Shown in pieces: positions 1 to 9,399 of a stretch of DNA of 64,000 bases. Source of the DNA: Halobacteriales archaeon QH_7_65_31 (lineage in GTDB: Archaea > Halobacteriota > Halobacteria > Halobacteriales > Haloarculaceae). A program made the position numbers and the translations under genes. The stretch lies in NCBI GenBank assembly GCA_003021785.1, contig PXQU01000016.1, positions 334,377 through 398,376 on the forward strand. The letters are read 5' to 3'. The notes under the pieces are model-generated. The model searched no databases. It was not told the DNA's origin and worked only from the letters and a program-made list of their open reading frames with translations. Position 1 is the stretch's first letter, and the number at the start of each line of letters is the position of its first letter.

Positions 1-79
1 TCGCGAGCGTGTGCATACCGGGGGTTCGTGTCGACGTACAAATCGATGACCCTTTGCGCGCCGCTGTCCGCCGGTAAAC

Positions 80-886
80 ATGGACGATACTGAGCGGCGT
101 GCTGACCTCGCCGAGCGAGCGGCACGTGCAGGCGGTGCAGTCGCAGAGGGGTTCTTTCGCCGGGACGTGGCCGTCGAGACGAAAGCGAACAAGACGGACG
201 TGGTGACGCGCGCCGACCGCGACGCACAGCGGCAGATCGTTGCGACTATCTCGACGGAGTATCCAGAAGACGCCATCGTCGCCGAGGAGGAGGACGAACT
301 CAAATCGGTCCCGGAGTCGGGTGCGGCGTGGATTATCGACCCCATCGACGGGACGAGCAACTTCGTTCGTGACATCCCGCTGTGGACGACGAGCGTAGCT
401 GTCGTCGAGGACGGCGCTCCCGTCGCCGCGACGAACGTGCTCCCCGTGCTCGGTGACGTGTACACCAGCGACGGCGACGGCGCACGCCTAAACGGCGAGC
501 CGATCACCGTGAGCGACCGCACCGATCCGGAGGCGATGGCCGTCTCGCCGACGGTGTGGTGGTCCCACGAGCGCCGAGACGAGTACGCCGCCGCCTGCCG
601 CGAGACCGTCGAGCGGTTCGGTGACTGCCGGCGGTACGGGAGCGCGCAGGCGGCGCTCTCGATGGTGGCCGCCGGCGGACTCGACGGCGCGTTCACCAAC
701 ACGACGACGAACCCGTGGGACACCGTCGCCGGCGTGCTCCTCGTCGAGCAGGCCGGGGGAACCGTGACGGACGTGGCAGGCGATCCGTGGCGACACGACG
801 CACAGGGGCTCGTCGCCTCGAACGGCCACGCACACGAGGAGCTGCTCGAAGCCGTACAGGCCGTCGAGACCGTCCGAACCGACTAA
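80..886 (+). CDS. Inositol monophosphatase/FBPase family phosphatase
   Basis: A 268-residue protein of the Mg2+-dependent, Li+-sensitive phosphatase superfamily (inositol monophosphatase, archaeal fructose-1,6-bisphosphatase). The metal-binding acidic patch EEED is near residues 68-71, the signature DPIDGTSNF at about 87-95, and the second signature NPWDTVAG near 213-220, so all metal ligands are present and full length is expected. It probably hydrolyses a sugar or inositol phosphate in the cytoplasm; the exact substrate cannot be read from sequence. The ATG at 80 is the first good start and gives the normal N terminus. A DUF63 gene follows 37 bases downstream on the same strand. Confidence 0.9.
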   Translation: MDDTERRADLAERAARAGGAVAEGFFRRDVAVETKANKTDVVTRADRDAQRQIVATISTEYPEDAIVAEEEDELKSVPESGAAWIIDPIDGTSNFVRDIPLWTTSVAVVEDGAPVAATNVLPVLGDVYTSDGDGARLNGEPITVSDRTDPEAMAVSPTVWWSHERRDEYAAACRETVERFGDCRRYGSAQAALSMVAAGGLDGAFTNTTTNPWDTVAGVLLVEQAGGTVTDVAGDPWRHDAQGLVASNGHAHEELLEAVQAVETVRTD

Positions 887-923
887 TCGGAATCCTGAAA
901 CCGTCCCGCCACCCGTCGCCGGT

Positions 924-2087
924 ATGGAGACACCCGGCTCGTGGTCGCGCTCGCGGGCGTGGCTGGCGACGTTCGCGGCCGCCGTCGTCGCGTTGACGCT
1001 CGGTGTGGTGATCGCGCCCGAACTCGTCTGGGACCGCTTCCTCTGGCACTACTTCTGGGGACCGGTGTACGCTGACGCCAACAACGCCGTCTGTGTCATC
1101 ATGAACGGCGGGACGGCCGAGCTGTCCTACTCGCTGAGCGCCTGTCAGAACGCGGCTGGTATCGTCGCTGAGCCGGGCTACACCGTCGTCAGCGAGGCAG
1201 GCTACGCCGTCACGCTCGTCTTCTTCCTCGTCGGGGTGCTCACCCTGCTCGATCGGCTCGACATCGGCGACACGAGAGAGCTGTTCTTCGCGCTCGTCCC
1301 GTTCATGTTCTTCGGCGGCGCGCTCCGCGTCGTCGAGGACGCGAACGACGCGATCCTCGAAACAGCCGATCCGCTGCTCGCGTACCCGTGGAACACGCTC
1401 ATCATCTCCCCGATCATCTACTTCACCGTCTTCGCCGTGACGCTGCTCGCCGTCGTCGCGAGCGTCGTCGCACAGCGTCGCGACTACGTCGAGAGCTACG
1501 GTCGCCCGCTGTTTGTGACGGGCTGGCTCCTCGTCGCGCTCTGTGTCGGTTCCCTGCTCTACGTCGTTCCGACACAGCTCACCGGCACTGTTACCGGGGC
1601 CGGTATCTACCCGCAGGTGACCGGTGTCACCGTCGCACTGGCGGCTGTCCTCGCCGCCGTGATCTACCGACTGGCACAGCGGTACGCGCCACGGATCAAC
1701 GCCGGGACCGGAGCCGTCGGTCTGGTCGTCCTCTTCGGGCACGGTATTGACGGGGTAGCGAACGTCATCGCCGCCGACTGGACGGGCGCGCTCGGCGTCG
1801 TCGACAGCGCCGGCAACGCCCTCAGCTACGGCGCGAAACACCCGTTCAACGAGGTCATCGTCGGCGTCGTCGACGCGATACAGCCGGCGGGCCTCGACTC
1901 CGTGATCGGACTCTCGTGGGGCTTTCTCGTCGTGAAGCTCGTCGCCGCGACCGCCGTCGTCTGGGTGTTCGACGACGCCATCTTCGAGGACGAGCCTCGG
2001 TACGCGGTGCTCTTGCTCGTCGCCATCCTCGCTGTCGGTCTCGGGCCGGGGACGCGTGATATGCTCCGCGTCACTTTCGGCATCTAG
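924..2087 (+). CDS. DUF63 family integral membrane protein
   Basis: A 387-residue polytopic membrane protein with an estimated 9-10 hydrophobic segments spread along its length, matching my recollection of the archaeal DUF63 family. Short acidic loops such as [11 protein letters not shown] separate the helices. No catalytic motif or cofactor site is recognisable, and the family has no established function that I know of. It lies just downstream of the IMPase-like gene in the same direction and its last four bases overlap the 3' end of the convergent YcaO gene. The ATG at 924 leaves a short hydrophilic N terminus before the first helix. Confidence 0.85.
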   Translation: METPGSWSRSRAWLATFAAAVVALTLGVVIAPELVWDRFLWHYFWGPVYADANNAVCVIMNGGTAELSYSLSACQNAAGIVAEPGYTVVSEAGYAVTLVFFLVGVLTLLDRLDIGDTRELFFALVPFMFFGGALRVVEDANDAILETADPLLAYPWNTLIISPIIYFTVFAVTLLAVVASVVAQRRDYVESYGRPLFVTGWLLVALCVGSLLYVVPTQLTGTVTGAGIYPQVTGVTVALAAVLAAVIYRLAQRYAPRINAGTGAVGLVVLFGHGIDGVANVIAADWTGALGVVDSAGNALSYGAKHPFNEVIVGVVDAIQPAGLDSVIGLSWGFLVVKLVAATAVVWVFDDAIFEDEPRYAVLLLVAILAVGLGPGTRDMLRVTFGI

Positions 2088-3802
2088 GGGTACGGGTGGT
2101 GGTCGCGGTCGAGCCGCGGCTCGAATCCCAGCTCCTCGGGGACGTCTTCTGCTCGGTCACCGAAGTACGGCTCGTCGGTGAACAGCGGCTGTGCGGTCGG
2201 GACGAGCACGCGAACCGCCTCGAACCCCTGTCGCTCCAGATCTCGCGGGGTGAGCCGCGCGCCGTACGGATCGAGTCCCGCGTCGGTCACCCTCGCGACG
2301 AGTGCTTCGAGTTCATCGGCTCCCGTGGGCGGTTCGTCCGGTCCGACGGAGTCAGCGGGAATCGTCGTCTCCGGAGCGACGAACTCGCGGGCCGTCGGCG
2401 GAAGCTCCGCGTACGAGCCGATCGCCCCCGACTGGTCGGTCGCCGCCGACTTCCCCATGCCGCGGAGTTCGAGCCAGTTCTGGAGCGCCTCCTCCAGCGC
2501 GTCGGCAGCGGCGACGTTCGGATCGAGACCGGCACTCATCCCGGCAGCGAACCGCGGCCACTCCCCCGACTCCCGGTGGAGACACGCGACGACGACCGGT
2601 ACATCCACGTCCTGCGTGACGAGCAGCGCCGTCGCGGACAGCGACTCCGCGCTCGCTCGCCTCTCGATCTCGCGGTAACGCTCGCTCCCGACGGCGAGAC
2701 CGAGCGGCTCGAACGTCGAGTACCACGCGATCATCGCGGCGTCCCGCTCGATCACCTCGTACAGCCCCGAACACAGCGCTTCGACGCCGCCGTTGCCGAC
2801 GCCGAGACCGGTCGTGATCGACGGTCGGTAATGCGTCTCCGGCGGCGGGAACTGGACGAACTCGGCGGGGAGCCGGACGCGCGCGCCGGTGTCGAGATGT
2901 TCGCCCGGATACCAGCGAATCGAACGCTCGGGGTCCGGGCCACCGAACGCGGGCGAGCAGACGAACGCCGACGGAACGACACCGTCCGGTAGCTCGCTCG
3001 GCGGCGAGCGGTCGAACTCGGCCTCGCGGTAGACGCCGGCAGCGTAGCGCTCTAACCCCTCGCCGATCGCTTTCATATACGCGCGGTTCCAGTCAGTCGC
3101 GACGCCGGCGGCCTGTCGTCCTGCCTGCGCGTCGGAGAATCCGGTCGTGTCGGCCAGCGTCGCGAGATAGTACGGCGCGGGGAACGACTCCGCCTCGCCG
3201 ACCTCGGGGACGAGTCCGATCCGGGAGTCGACCGCCTGCTCGGCGGCCGCGAGTGCACCGTCGAGATCACGCGGCGCGTGCTCGCGGTCGAGACCGTACT
3301 CACGAGCGCTGGCACATACACACCCCGGAACCGGAAGAAGACGACGGGTCGTGTACGGAAGCTCGATGACCCCACCGAGTGCAGCCGACTCCCCACCGTC
3401 TGCGAGTCGGGCGACCGCACGACCGGCGATCGTCCCGGCGAGGCGGGCGTCCGCGTCACTCGTCTGTGTGCGACCGGTCTCGCCGCCGTTGGCCGCGACG
3501 CGTGCGCGGAGACAGTCGAAACAGCCCTCGCCGGGCGCGAAGCCGGAGACGGCCGCGTCGACGTCGTCGAGCGCGTATCCCCCGACGCCACCGAGTTCGA
3601 CCGCCAGCCACGGCGTTCCGGTCTCGCGGGCGGTGTCGCCGACGGTCTCGAACCCCGCCGCCCCGACCGGCCCGACCGCGACGGCCAGATCGACGGAGCC
3701 GAGCGCCCGCGGGTCGATCTCCGTCACCGACGAGACGGTATCGGCGAGGGTCTGTCGAACGGCGGTGGCGGCGTGGCCGCTGCCGACGAGTCCTACGTGC
3801 AT
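2084..3802 (-). CDS. E1-like/YcaO fusion protein (azoline cyclodehydratase-like)
   Basis: A 572-residue protein. Residues 1 to about 190 look E1/ThiF-like: a glycine-rich start GLVGSGHAA and two cysteine pairs (C94/C97 and C161/C163) that could hold zinc, as in the C component of TOMM cyclodehydratases. Residues about 200-572 are a YcaO domain with its ATP-binding glutamates: the EGLE motif (E248, E251), YEVIERD (E349, E352) and ALEEAL (E437, E438). The extreme C terminus, HHPYP, resembles the PxPxP tail of azoline-forming YcaO enzymes. YcaO proteins activate backbone amides with ATP to form azolines, thioamides or amidines. No precursor peptide, dehydrogenase or TfuA gene is visible nearby, so the substrate is unknown. 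It ends tail-to-tail with the DUF63 gene. Confidence 0.85.
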   Translation of the reverse strand: MHVGLVGSGHAATAVRQTLADTVSSVTEIDPRALGSVDLAVAVGPVGAAGFETVGDTARETGTPWLAVELGGVGGYALDDVDAAVSGFAPGEGCFDCLRARVAANGGETGRTQTSDADARLAGTIAGRAVARLADGGESAALGGVIELPYTTRRLLPVPGCVCASAREYGLDREHAPRDLDGALAAAEQAVDSRIGLVPEVGEAESFPAPYYLATLADTTGFSDAQAGRQAAGVATDWNRAYMKAIGEGLERYAAGVYREAEFDRSPPSELPDGVVPSAFVCSPAFGGPDPERSIRWYPGEHLDTGARVRLPAEFVQFPPPETHYRPSITTGLGVGNGGVEALCSGLYEVIERDAAMIAWYSTFEPLGLAVGSERYREIERRASAESLSATALLVTQDVDVPVVVACLHRESGEWPRFAAGMSAGLDPNVAAADALEEALQNWLELRGMGKSAATDQSGAIGSYAELPPTAREFVAPETTIPADSVGPDEPPTGADELEALVARVTDAGLDPYGARLTPRDLERQGFEAVRVLVPTAQPLFTDEPYFGDRAEDVPEELGFEPRLDRDHHPYP

Positions 3803-3847
3803 GTCCGGAGTGGAATCGCCCGAGAGAAAAAGCCGACCCTTCGGTCG

Positions 3848-4663
3848 TTACTTCGCGAGGACGGACTGCGCGACCGAGACCAGCTCGCCGGCAGAGACGT
3901 CAGTGAGTCGGTCGTCACCGAGCTGTAGTCGGAGCCGCGGGCGTCCCACGTCGATCGGGACCTTCTCCGTGTCGATGAGGCCGCGGTCTTCGAGATTCGT
4001 CTTCGTGCGCGAGAACGTCGCCTTCGAGGCGACACCAGTGTCCTCACCCCACTTCGAGATATCGTACAGCAGCTCCTCGTTCTTAGCGGCCACGAGCAGC
4101 GCGATGGTCACCTCGCTCAGATCGCTGTCGTCGCCGCGGGCGGTGTCCATCGCGTCGAGTGCCGCCTCGAAGTCCGTCGCGGTCTGCTCGCCGAGACTCT
4201 CCGTGAGCGTCTCGTTGACGTGCGTCGTTCCCGGCGTCCGGAGATCGAACGGCTCGGCGCTCTCGAACGCCGTCGTGTGCTGTTCGTACGCCTCCGCGAC
4301 GAACGACTCGTCGGTCGTCGTGAGTCCGGCCACGCTGGACCCCCCGGCTACCAGCGCGGTGACGAACCCGTCGGCCACGAGCACGGTGTTGAGCGGCTCG
4401 TCGTAGACGCGCAACGAGAGCCGGTCGTCGTCCTCGTAATCCGCGGCGCGGCTCGCGAGCTTGAAATCCCGCGAAAGCTCCTTCAGCTCCGACTCCGTGG
4501 CCAGTACCTTCACGCTCGCTGTCGTCGTGTCGAGCACGTCGAGTAGGGCTTCGAGCGTCTCGACCGTGGGATCGACGAGAAGCATCTCCCCGCCGCTCTC
4601 GGCGAGAATCTCACCGAGCACGTCCTCGATGCGTTCGCCGAATACGTTGGTATTAATACTCAT
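3848..4663 (-). CDS. tbsP: TbsP-type transcriptional regulator (DUF5821)
   Basis: A 271-residue protein matching my recollection of haloarchaeal TbsP, which in Haloferax volcanii acts with TrmB on glucose-responsive genes. Residues 1 to about 150 form a Rossmann-like ligand or interaction region starting with NTNVFGERIEDVLGE. Residues about 185-271 contain a winged helix: a recognition helix around SKATFSRTKTNLEDRG followed by a basic wing ending VGRPRLRLQLGD. The start is supported by a TATA box about 27 bases upstream, giving a near-leaderless message. The CHAT protease gene lies directly upstream on the same strand, 72 bases away, with this promoter in the gap, so the two are probably transcribed separately. 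Confidence 0.8.
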   Translation of the reverse strand: MSINTNVFGERIEDVLGEILAESGGEMLLVDPTVETLEALLDVLDTTTASVKVLATESELKELSRDFKLASRAADYEDDDRLSLRVYDEPLNTVLVADGFVTALVAGGSSVAGLTTTDESFVAEAYEQHTTAFESAEPFDLRTPGTTHVNETLTESLGEQTATDFEAALDAMDTARGDDSDLSEVTIALLVAAKNEELLYDISKWGEDTGVASKATFSRTKTNLEDRGLIDTEKVPIDVGRPRLRLQLGDDRLTDVSAGELVSVAQSVLAK

Positions 4664-4685
4664 TACAAATAGATAAGCGATCGAG

Positions 4686-4695
4686 TAATATAAAG
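4686..4695 (-). promoter_or_regulatory. Archaeal TATA box of tbsP
   Basis: On the minus strand the sequence reads CTTTATATTA, centred about 27 bases before the ATG at 4663. This spacing is typical for a haloarchaeal leaderless transcript starting at or just before the start codon. It lies in the 72-base gap after the CHAT gene stop. Confidence 0.6.
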
Positions 4696-4735
4696 CTGTG
4701 GTCTCTCGAACGTTGCGTGGCGATACAGCCGCCGG

Positions 4736-6652
4736 TCACAGCCCCTGTGAGCGGAGATCGGCGGCCAGCTCCCCGGACCAGCGGAAGGAGCCATCGAACT
4801 CGACCGGGATCCCCCGGCCTTCGAGCACGGAGCGCAGTCGAGCGCGATCGACGACCGTCGTCTGCCACGCGCCCCGCCGACGGTGACGACCGGTGAACGG
4901 ATCGCGGTACGTGCCGCCGCTCTCCGGGGCCACCTCGTACCGGATCGCGAACTCGTCGCCTCGCGGCTCGACGACGAGCAGCGGGGCGTCGCCGACGCTG
5001 GGCGTGATCCGGACGGTCGCGTCACCGACCGCGGCGTAGTCGCGACCCATCGGGACGCGTCGCCGTGCCAGCGCCAGCGCGCGACGAACGCTGTAGCCGG
5101 CCGCGAGCAGCGTTCCGAACGCCTGACCGACGGTCGCCGCCTGCTCGTTCAGCACGGCGTCGAGCGTCACTGCACCGGCGACGCTCCCCTTCTCGACGAG
5201 CGTCTCCCCCTCGCGGTAGGAGCCACAGGCGTTCAGAAAGAACGCGCGTGCCCCCGACCGCGAGAGCGAGCTGGCCGAGAGATGGCCGTCGGGACACCGA
5301 AGCCCCGCTTCTTCGCAGTGCCCGACGTAGTGGACGTACGTCTGCGGGCGCTCGAACACGCGTGCGAGCTCGCCGGTCGTCAGCGACTCGTGGATCTCGA
5401 TCTCGGTGCTGACCGCGTTCGTCCGGTTGCGATACGTCTCCGCCAGCGCCAGCTCCTCGTCCATCTCCGGATCGTTCGAGACGATCGTCAGCCGCAGTGT
5501 CTCCGCGTCGTCTGTTCGCTCGGTGGCGTTGTCGTACGCCGCCGGCGTGGTCTTGAACGCATCGACGACGGCCCCGTCGGCCAGCCAGCCGTGGGACACA
5601 CCGACCCCCAGCTCCGGCGCGAGCGGCGTCACGGAGACGACGCCGCGGAAGAAATCCTCCAGTGCGGATTCGAGTAGCTCCTGTGGCGATACCGCGGTCG
5701 CCTCGGCCGGATAGACGAGCGATAGCTGATCGAGCAGGGCAGGGAGAATCCGCGCCCGCTCGATGGTCGGCTCCACGTACGTCGATCGATGCCACGTCGT
5801 CGCGGCGGGCTGGTCGGCATCGAGGAAGGTCGCGTACCGGACCGACGGCTCGACCGCGGTGACGTGGTCGGGGGTAAGCTCCAGCGCCGCGAGCGGTGCG
5901 TCGTCGAGCCGCTCCCCCTCGACCCGCCGTGCGGCGCTGTCCAGCGCGACGAGTCGCTGCAGCGTCGCGGCCGTCTCGCTCGCGAACGCCGGCAGCGGGG
6001 TGAACGGCAACGAGAACTCCAGTGCCGGTATCTCGATCCGAGGGCGTGACGCGCCGACGGTGAGGGACGCCCCCAGATAGTACGCCAACGGCGCTGCGAC
6101 GAGGACCGACTCCAGTTCGTCGGGAACGGTGAACTGGATCGGTCTGGTGTCATCGTCGTCCCGCGTTGCCGACGCGTCGAACTCGATTCGAGGCACTGCG
6201 GGACGGAGTGCGGGAAACGACCGCTCCGGTCCGTCCGGGAGCCGGTCGCCGGCGGCCGTGACGGCTGCCGCGATTCCGGCCGGCGACGGCGGAACGGTGA
6301 GCGGCTCCGGTCGATGGACCCGCTCGGAGACGCCGATAGAGACGGGGCTCGGAGTCTGAAACGAGACGGTCGCTCCGTCGCCGTCGGTCGTCACAGCGCC
6401 CGCGGAGCTGAATCGGAGCGTCAGCGTCGGCGAGGTCGTCGTGGTGAGCGTCTGCGTGTCCGACGGCTCTGGATCGGCTGCGACCGGCGCATTGACGCTG
6501 AGCCGCCGACAGCGACCGGTCGCGCCGGTGCTGACGGTGGCCGGAAGCTCGTGGACGGGACGCGCACGCTCCCAATCGTCGGTTTCGACGGTGACCGCGC
6601 CAGTCTGTCCGATCGCGCGAAAGCCGGTCTCCGTCGATAGCCAGCCGACCAT
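4736..6652 (-). CDS. CHAT-domain (caspase-like) cysteine protease
   Basis: A 638-residue protein. The C-terminal part, about residues 385-560, carries the hallmarks of the CHAT fold of clan CD peptidases: a strand then HYVGHC with the catalytic histidine H445, and FFLNACGS with the catalytic cysteine C476, spaced 31 residues apart. The GTLLAAGYSVRRALALAR helix that follows also fits CHAT proteins. Residues 1 to about 380 are a family-specific region with beta-rich and leucine-rich stretches but no tetratricopeptide repeats. No signal peptide or membrane helix is visible, so it should be cytoplasmic. A TATA-like element 22-31 bases before the ATG suggests its own promoter, divergent from glyA. 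The target is unknown; CHAT proteases elsewhere act in regulated proteolysis and defence. Confidence 0.8.
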   Translation of the reverse strand: MVGWLSTETGFRAIGQTGAVTVETDDWERARPVHELPATVSTGATGRCRRLSVNAPVAADPEPSDTQTLTTTTSPTLTLRFSSAGAVTTDGDGATVSFQTPSPVSIGVSERVHRPEPLTVPPSPAGIAAAVTAAGDRLPDGPERSFPALRPAVPRIEFDASATRDDDDTRPIQFTVPDELESVLVAAPLAYYLGASLTVGASRPRIEIPALEFSLPFTPLPAFASETAATLQRLVALDSAARRVEGERLDDAPLAALELTPDHVTAVEPSVRYATFLDADQPAATTWHRSTYVEPTIERARILPALLDQLSLVYPAEATAVSPQELLESALEDFFRGVVSVTPLAPELGVGVSHGWLADGAVVDAFKTTPAAYDNATERTDDAETLRLTIVSNDPEMDEELALAETYRNRTNAVSTEIEIHESLTTGELARVFERPQTYVHYVGHCEEAGLRCPDGHLSASSLSRSGARAFFLNACGSYREGETLVEKGSVAGAVTLDAVLNEQAATVGQAFGTLLAAGYSVRRALALARRRVPMGRDYAAVGDATVRITPSVGDAPLLVVEPRGDEFAIRYEVAPESGGTYRDPFTGRHRRRGAWQTTVVDRARLRSVLEGRGIPVEFDGSFRWSGELAADLRSQGL

Positions 6653-6674
6653 TTGCCTTCACGACTGGTGGCGC

Positions 6675-6683
6675 TAATATCAA
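6675..6683 (-). promoter_or_regulatory. Putative TATA box of the CHAT protease gene
   Basis: The minus strand reads GATATTAGC about 22-31 bases before the ATG at 6652, in the 92-base divergent gap with glyA. The position fits a leaderless haloarchaeal promoter. Confidence 0.4.
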
Positions 6684-6744
6684 CCCATCGTCACCGGTTG
6701 CCGGAGACGAAGACATTCTTACCGATCGGGTCGAAACTATAGCT

Positions 6745-8016
6745 ATGAGTCAAGAGTCTGTCAGCGACCCGCGACCCGAGACGGTCCGCGAGATCGACCC
6801 CGAGATCGCCGACGCGCTCGGCGCGGAGAGACAGCGCCAGCGCGACACCCTCGCGATGATCGCCAGCGAGAACCACGTCTCAGAGGCGGTCATGGAGGCG
6901 CAGGGCTCGGCGCTCACCAACAAGTACGCCGAGGGCTACCCCGGGGCGCGCTACTACGCCGGCTGTGGGCCGTCTGATACCGTCGAGGAGCTGGCTATCG
7001 AGCGCGCCAAGCGGCTGTGGGGTGCAGACCACGTCAACGTCCAGCCTCACTCCGGCACGCAGGCGAACATGGGCGTCTACACCGCCGTCCTCGATCCCGG
7101 CGACAAGATCCTCTCGCTCGAGCTCAACCACGGCGGCCATCTCAGCCACGGCCATCCGGCGAACTTCACCGGGAAGACGTACGAGGTCGAGCAGTACGAA
7201 GTAAATCCCGACACCGGCTACATCGACTACGAGGGGCTCAGATCGACCGCCGAGTCGTTTGAACCCGACATCATCGTCTCGGGCTACTCGGCGTATCCCC
7301 GCGAGGTTGAGTTCGAGCGTGTGCAGGAGGCGGCCGACGCCGTCGACGCGTACCATCTCGCCGATATCGCCCACATCACCGGGCTGGTCGCGGCGGGCGT
7401 CCACCAGTCGCCCGTCGGTGTCGCCGACTTCGTCACCGGCTCGACGCACAAGACCATCCGCGCGGGTCGCGGCGGTATCATCATGTGCGACGAACAGCAC
7501 GCCGACGATATCGACGCGGCCGTCTTCCCCGGCGCACAGGGCGGCCCGCTGATGCACAACGTCGCGGGGAAGGCCGTCGGGTTCAAGGAAGCACTCCAGC
7601 CGGGGTTCGAGCGGTACGCCGAGCAGGTCGTCGCGAACGCCCGCACGCTCGCTGATCAGCTCACTGAGCGCGGGCTGGAGATCGTCTCCGGCGGAACGGA
7701 CAACCATCTCGTGCTCGTGGACCTGCGGCCGTCCCACCCGGACACGACCGGCGGCGAGGCGGAGGAGGCCCTCGAATCGGTCGGGCTCGTCCTCAACGCG
7801 AACACGGTCCCCGGCGAGACGCGCTCGCCGTTCGATCCGTCCGGTATCCGCGCGGGGACGCCCGCGCTCACGACGCGCGGGTTCGGGGAGTCGGAGATGG
7901 TGCGCGTCGCGAACATCATCGCCGACGTGGTGGATGCTCCGACCGAGGACGACGTGCTCGCGGCTGCGAGCGACGCGGTGGACGAGCTGACCGAGGCGAA
8001 TCCGCTGTACGAGTAG
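6745..8016 (+). CDS. glyA: Serine hydroxymethyltransferase
   Basis: A 423-residue PLP enzyme of normal family length that interconverts serine and glycine with transfer of a one-carbon unit to a folate or pterin carrier. Visible family motifs include ASENHVS near residues 38-44, the YAEGYPGARYYAGC substrate region, the active-site lysine in TGSTHKTIRAGRGG near residue 236, and the C-terminal GIRAGTPALTTRGF. The ATG at 6745 follows a short AT-rich stretch. The gene sits 0.5 kb before folD, the next enzyme acting on the methylene-folate it makes, with a small convergent membrane-protein gene in between. Cytoplasmic. This identification is secure. Confidence 0.97.
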   Translation: MSQESVSDPRPETVREIDPEIADALGAERQRQRDTLAMIASENHVSEAVMEAQGSALTNKYAEGYPGARYYAGCGPSDTVEELAIERAKRLWGADHVNVQPHSGTQANMGVYTAVLDPGDKILSLELNHGGHLSHGHPANFTGKTYEVEQYEVNPDTGYIDYEGLRSTAESFEPDIIVSGYSAYPREVEFERVQEAADAVDAYHLADIAHITGLVAAGVHQSPVGVADFVTGSTHKTIRAGRGGIIMCDEQHADDIDAAVFPGAQGGPLMHNVAGKAVGFKEALQPGFERYAEQVVANARTLADQLTERGLEIVSGGTDNHLVLVDLRPSHPDTTGGEAEEALESVGLVLNANTVPGETRSPFDPSGIRAGTPALTTRGFGESEMVRVANIIADVVDAPTEDDVLAAASDAVDELTEANPLYE

Positions 8017-8322
8017 CTACCCCGTTTCGAGGACGAGGAACGTCGTCGCGACACACCACGCGAGCCCCGAGAGCAGGTGAACGGCGCCGCCGAGCTGGCC
8101 GAGCGTCCACGCGACGCCCGTCGCCGTCGCAACTACGAGCAGGCCACCGAGCGCGAGCCACTGTCGCCGCGCGAGCGCGAGGACAGGTGTGACCGCCGCC
8201 AGCAGCGTCGCCGCGGCGTGCGTCCCGATGCCTGCGACCGACCCGCGAGCGACGGTGGCGACGACACCGGTCGCGAGGACGGCGACGACCGATAGGCCGG
8301 CGAGCAGACGGTCTCGGTCCAT
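8017..8322 (-). CDS. Small haloarchaeal membrane protein, function unknown
   Basis: A 101-residue protein made almost entirely of about three hydrophobic segments (around residues 6-26, 36-51 and 55-98), beginning MDRDRLL. I do not recognise a named family. The chosen ATG at 8320-8322 gives a short charged N terminus ahead of the first helix. A much longer open frame exists upstream, but it runs antisense through folD and is not coding. The gene is convergent with glyA, its stop codon starting on the base right after the glyA stop. Confidence 0.7.
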   Translation of the reverse strand: MDRDRLLAGLSVVAVLATGVVATVARGSVAGIGTHAAATLLAAVTPVLALARRQWLALGGLLVVATATGVAWTLGQLGGAVHLLSGLAWCVATTFLVLETG

Positions 8323-8499
8323 ACGTGAACTGAGGGCCGATTCAGCGGTAAGGGTTGTGCCGAAGGGGACACGATAGCGCGCGTCGGCGTCAGGAGCGAA
8401 CGGCAAATCAACCATGTTCTTGCATACTAATGCCTCCAAATCCTCGCGTATAATCACGAATGCGTGTGTTTGATACCGGTGGGACCCAGACCGTCGGGT

Positions 8500-9399
8500 A
8501 TGACCGACGTTATCGACGGCAACGCCGTCGCGGCGGAGATCCGCGACGACCTCTCGGACGCGATCTCGACGCTCGAACGACAGGGGACGGTTCCCGGTCT
8601 CGCGACCGTGTTGATGAGCGACGACCCCGCCAGCGAGACGTACGTGTCGATGAAACAGCGCGACTGCGAGGAGGTCGGAATCGACGGCATCCACGTCGAA
8701 CTCGACACCGACGCGCCGGCCGACGAGCTGTACGAGACGATCGCGGAGCTGAACGGCGACGACGACGTACACGGTATCCTCGTCCAGAGCCCGCTCGTCG
8801 AGCAGGTGAACGAGCGCGAGGCGTTCCGCGCCGTCGCGCCGGCGAAGGACGTCGACTGTTTTCACCCCGAGAACGTCGGGCGGATGGTCGCCGGTCCGTC
8901 TCACGCCCGATTCAAGCCCTGCACGCCACACGGTATTCTCAAGCTGCTCGACCACTACGACGTGGAGACGGAGGGGGCAGAGGCGGTCGTCGTCGGGCGA
9001 TCGAACATCGTCGGGACGCCGATGGCGAACCTCCTCGCACAGGACGACGAGACGGGGAACGCCACCGTGACGGTGTGTCACTCCCGAACCGAGAACCTCG
9101 AAGCCCACACGAAGACCGCCGATATCGTCGTGGCCGCCGTCGGCGTTCCGGAGTTCATCGACGGGACGATGCTGAAGGAGGGCGCGACGGTCATCGACGT
9201 GGGTATCAACCGCGTCGACGCCGACACGGACACGGGGTACGAACTCGTCGGCGACGTGGAGTTCGACAGCGCACGAGAGGTAGCCGATACCATCACACCT
9301 GTTCCGGGTGGTGTCGGTCCGATGACCCGCGCGATGCTCCTGTGGAACACCGTCACGGCTGCGAGCGACCAGACGGGGATCGACGTGGACCTCCCGTAA
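8500..9399 (+). CDS. folD: Methylenetetrahydrofolate dehydrogenase/cyclohydrolase
   Basis: A 299-residue bifunctional enzyme that oxidises methylene-tetrahydrofolate to methenyl- and then to formyl-tetrahydrofolate using NAD(P). It has the catalytic region YVSMKQRDCEE near residues 48-58 (Lys as general base), the HGILVQSPL motif near 90-98, PCTPHGILKLL, the VVGRSNIVGTPMANLL nucleotide-binding region near 165-180, and the terminal PVPGGVGPMT. Upstream in-frame GTG codons exist, but the ATG at 8500 gives the standard N terminus MTDVIDGNAVA. The stop overlaps the start of the Nudix gene by one base (TAATG), so the two are co-translated. Folate use fits halophilic archaea. Confidence 0.96.
   Translation: MTDVIDGNAVAAEIRDDLSDAISTLERQGTVPGLATVLMSDDPASETYVSMKQRDCEEVGIDGIHVELDTDAPADELYETIAELNGDDDVHGILVQSPLVEQVNEREAFRAVAPAKDVDCFHPENVGRMVAGPSHARFKPCTPHGILKLLDHYDVETEGAEAVVVGRSNIVGTPMANLLAQDDETGNATVTVCHSRTENLEAHTKTADIVVAAVGVPEFIDGTMLKEGATVIDVGINRVDADTDTGYELVGDVEFDSAREVADTITPVPGGVGPMTRAMLLWNTVTAASDQTGIDVDLP

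Noticed and set aside
8460..9398. Plus-strand arginine-rich open frame leading into the Nudix gene
   Set aside because: It is out of frame with folD and composed mainly of Arg, Asp and Gly. The real Nudix start is the ATG at 9399, overlapping the folD stop.
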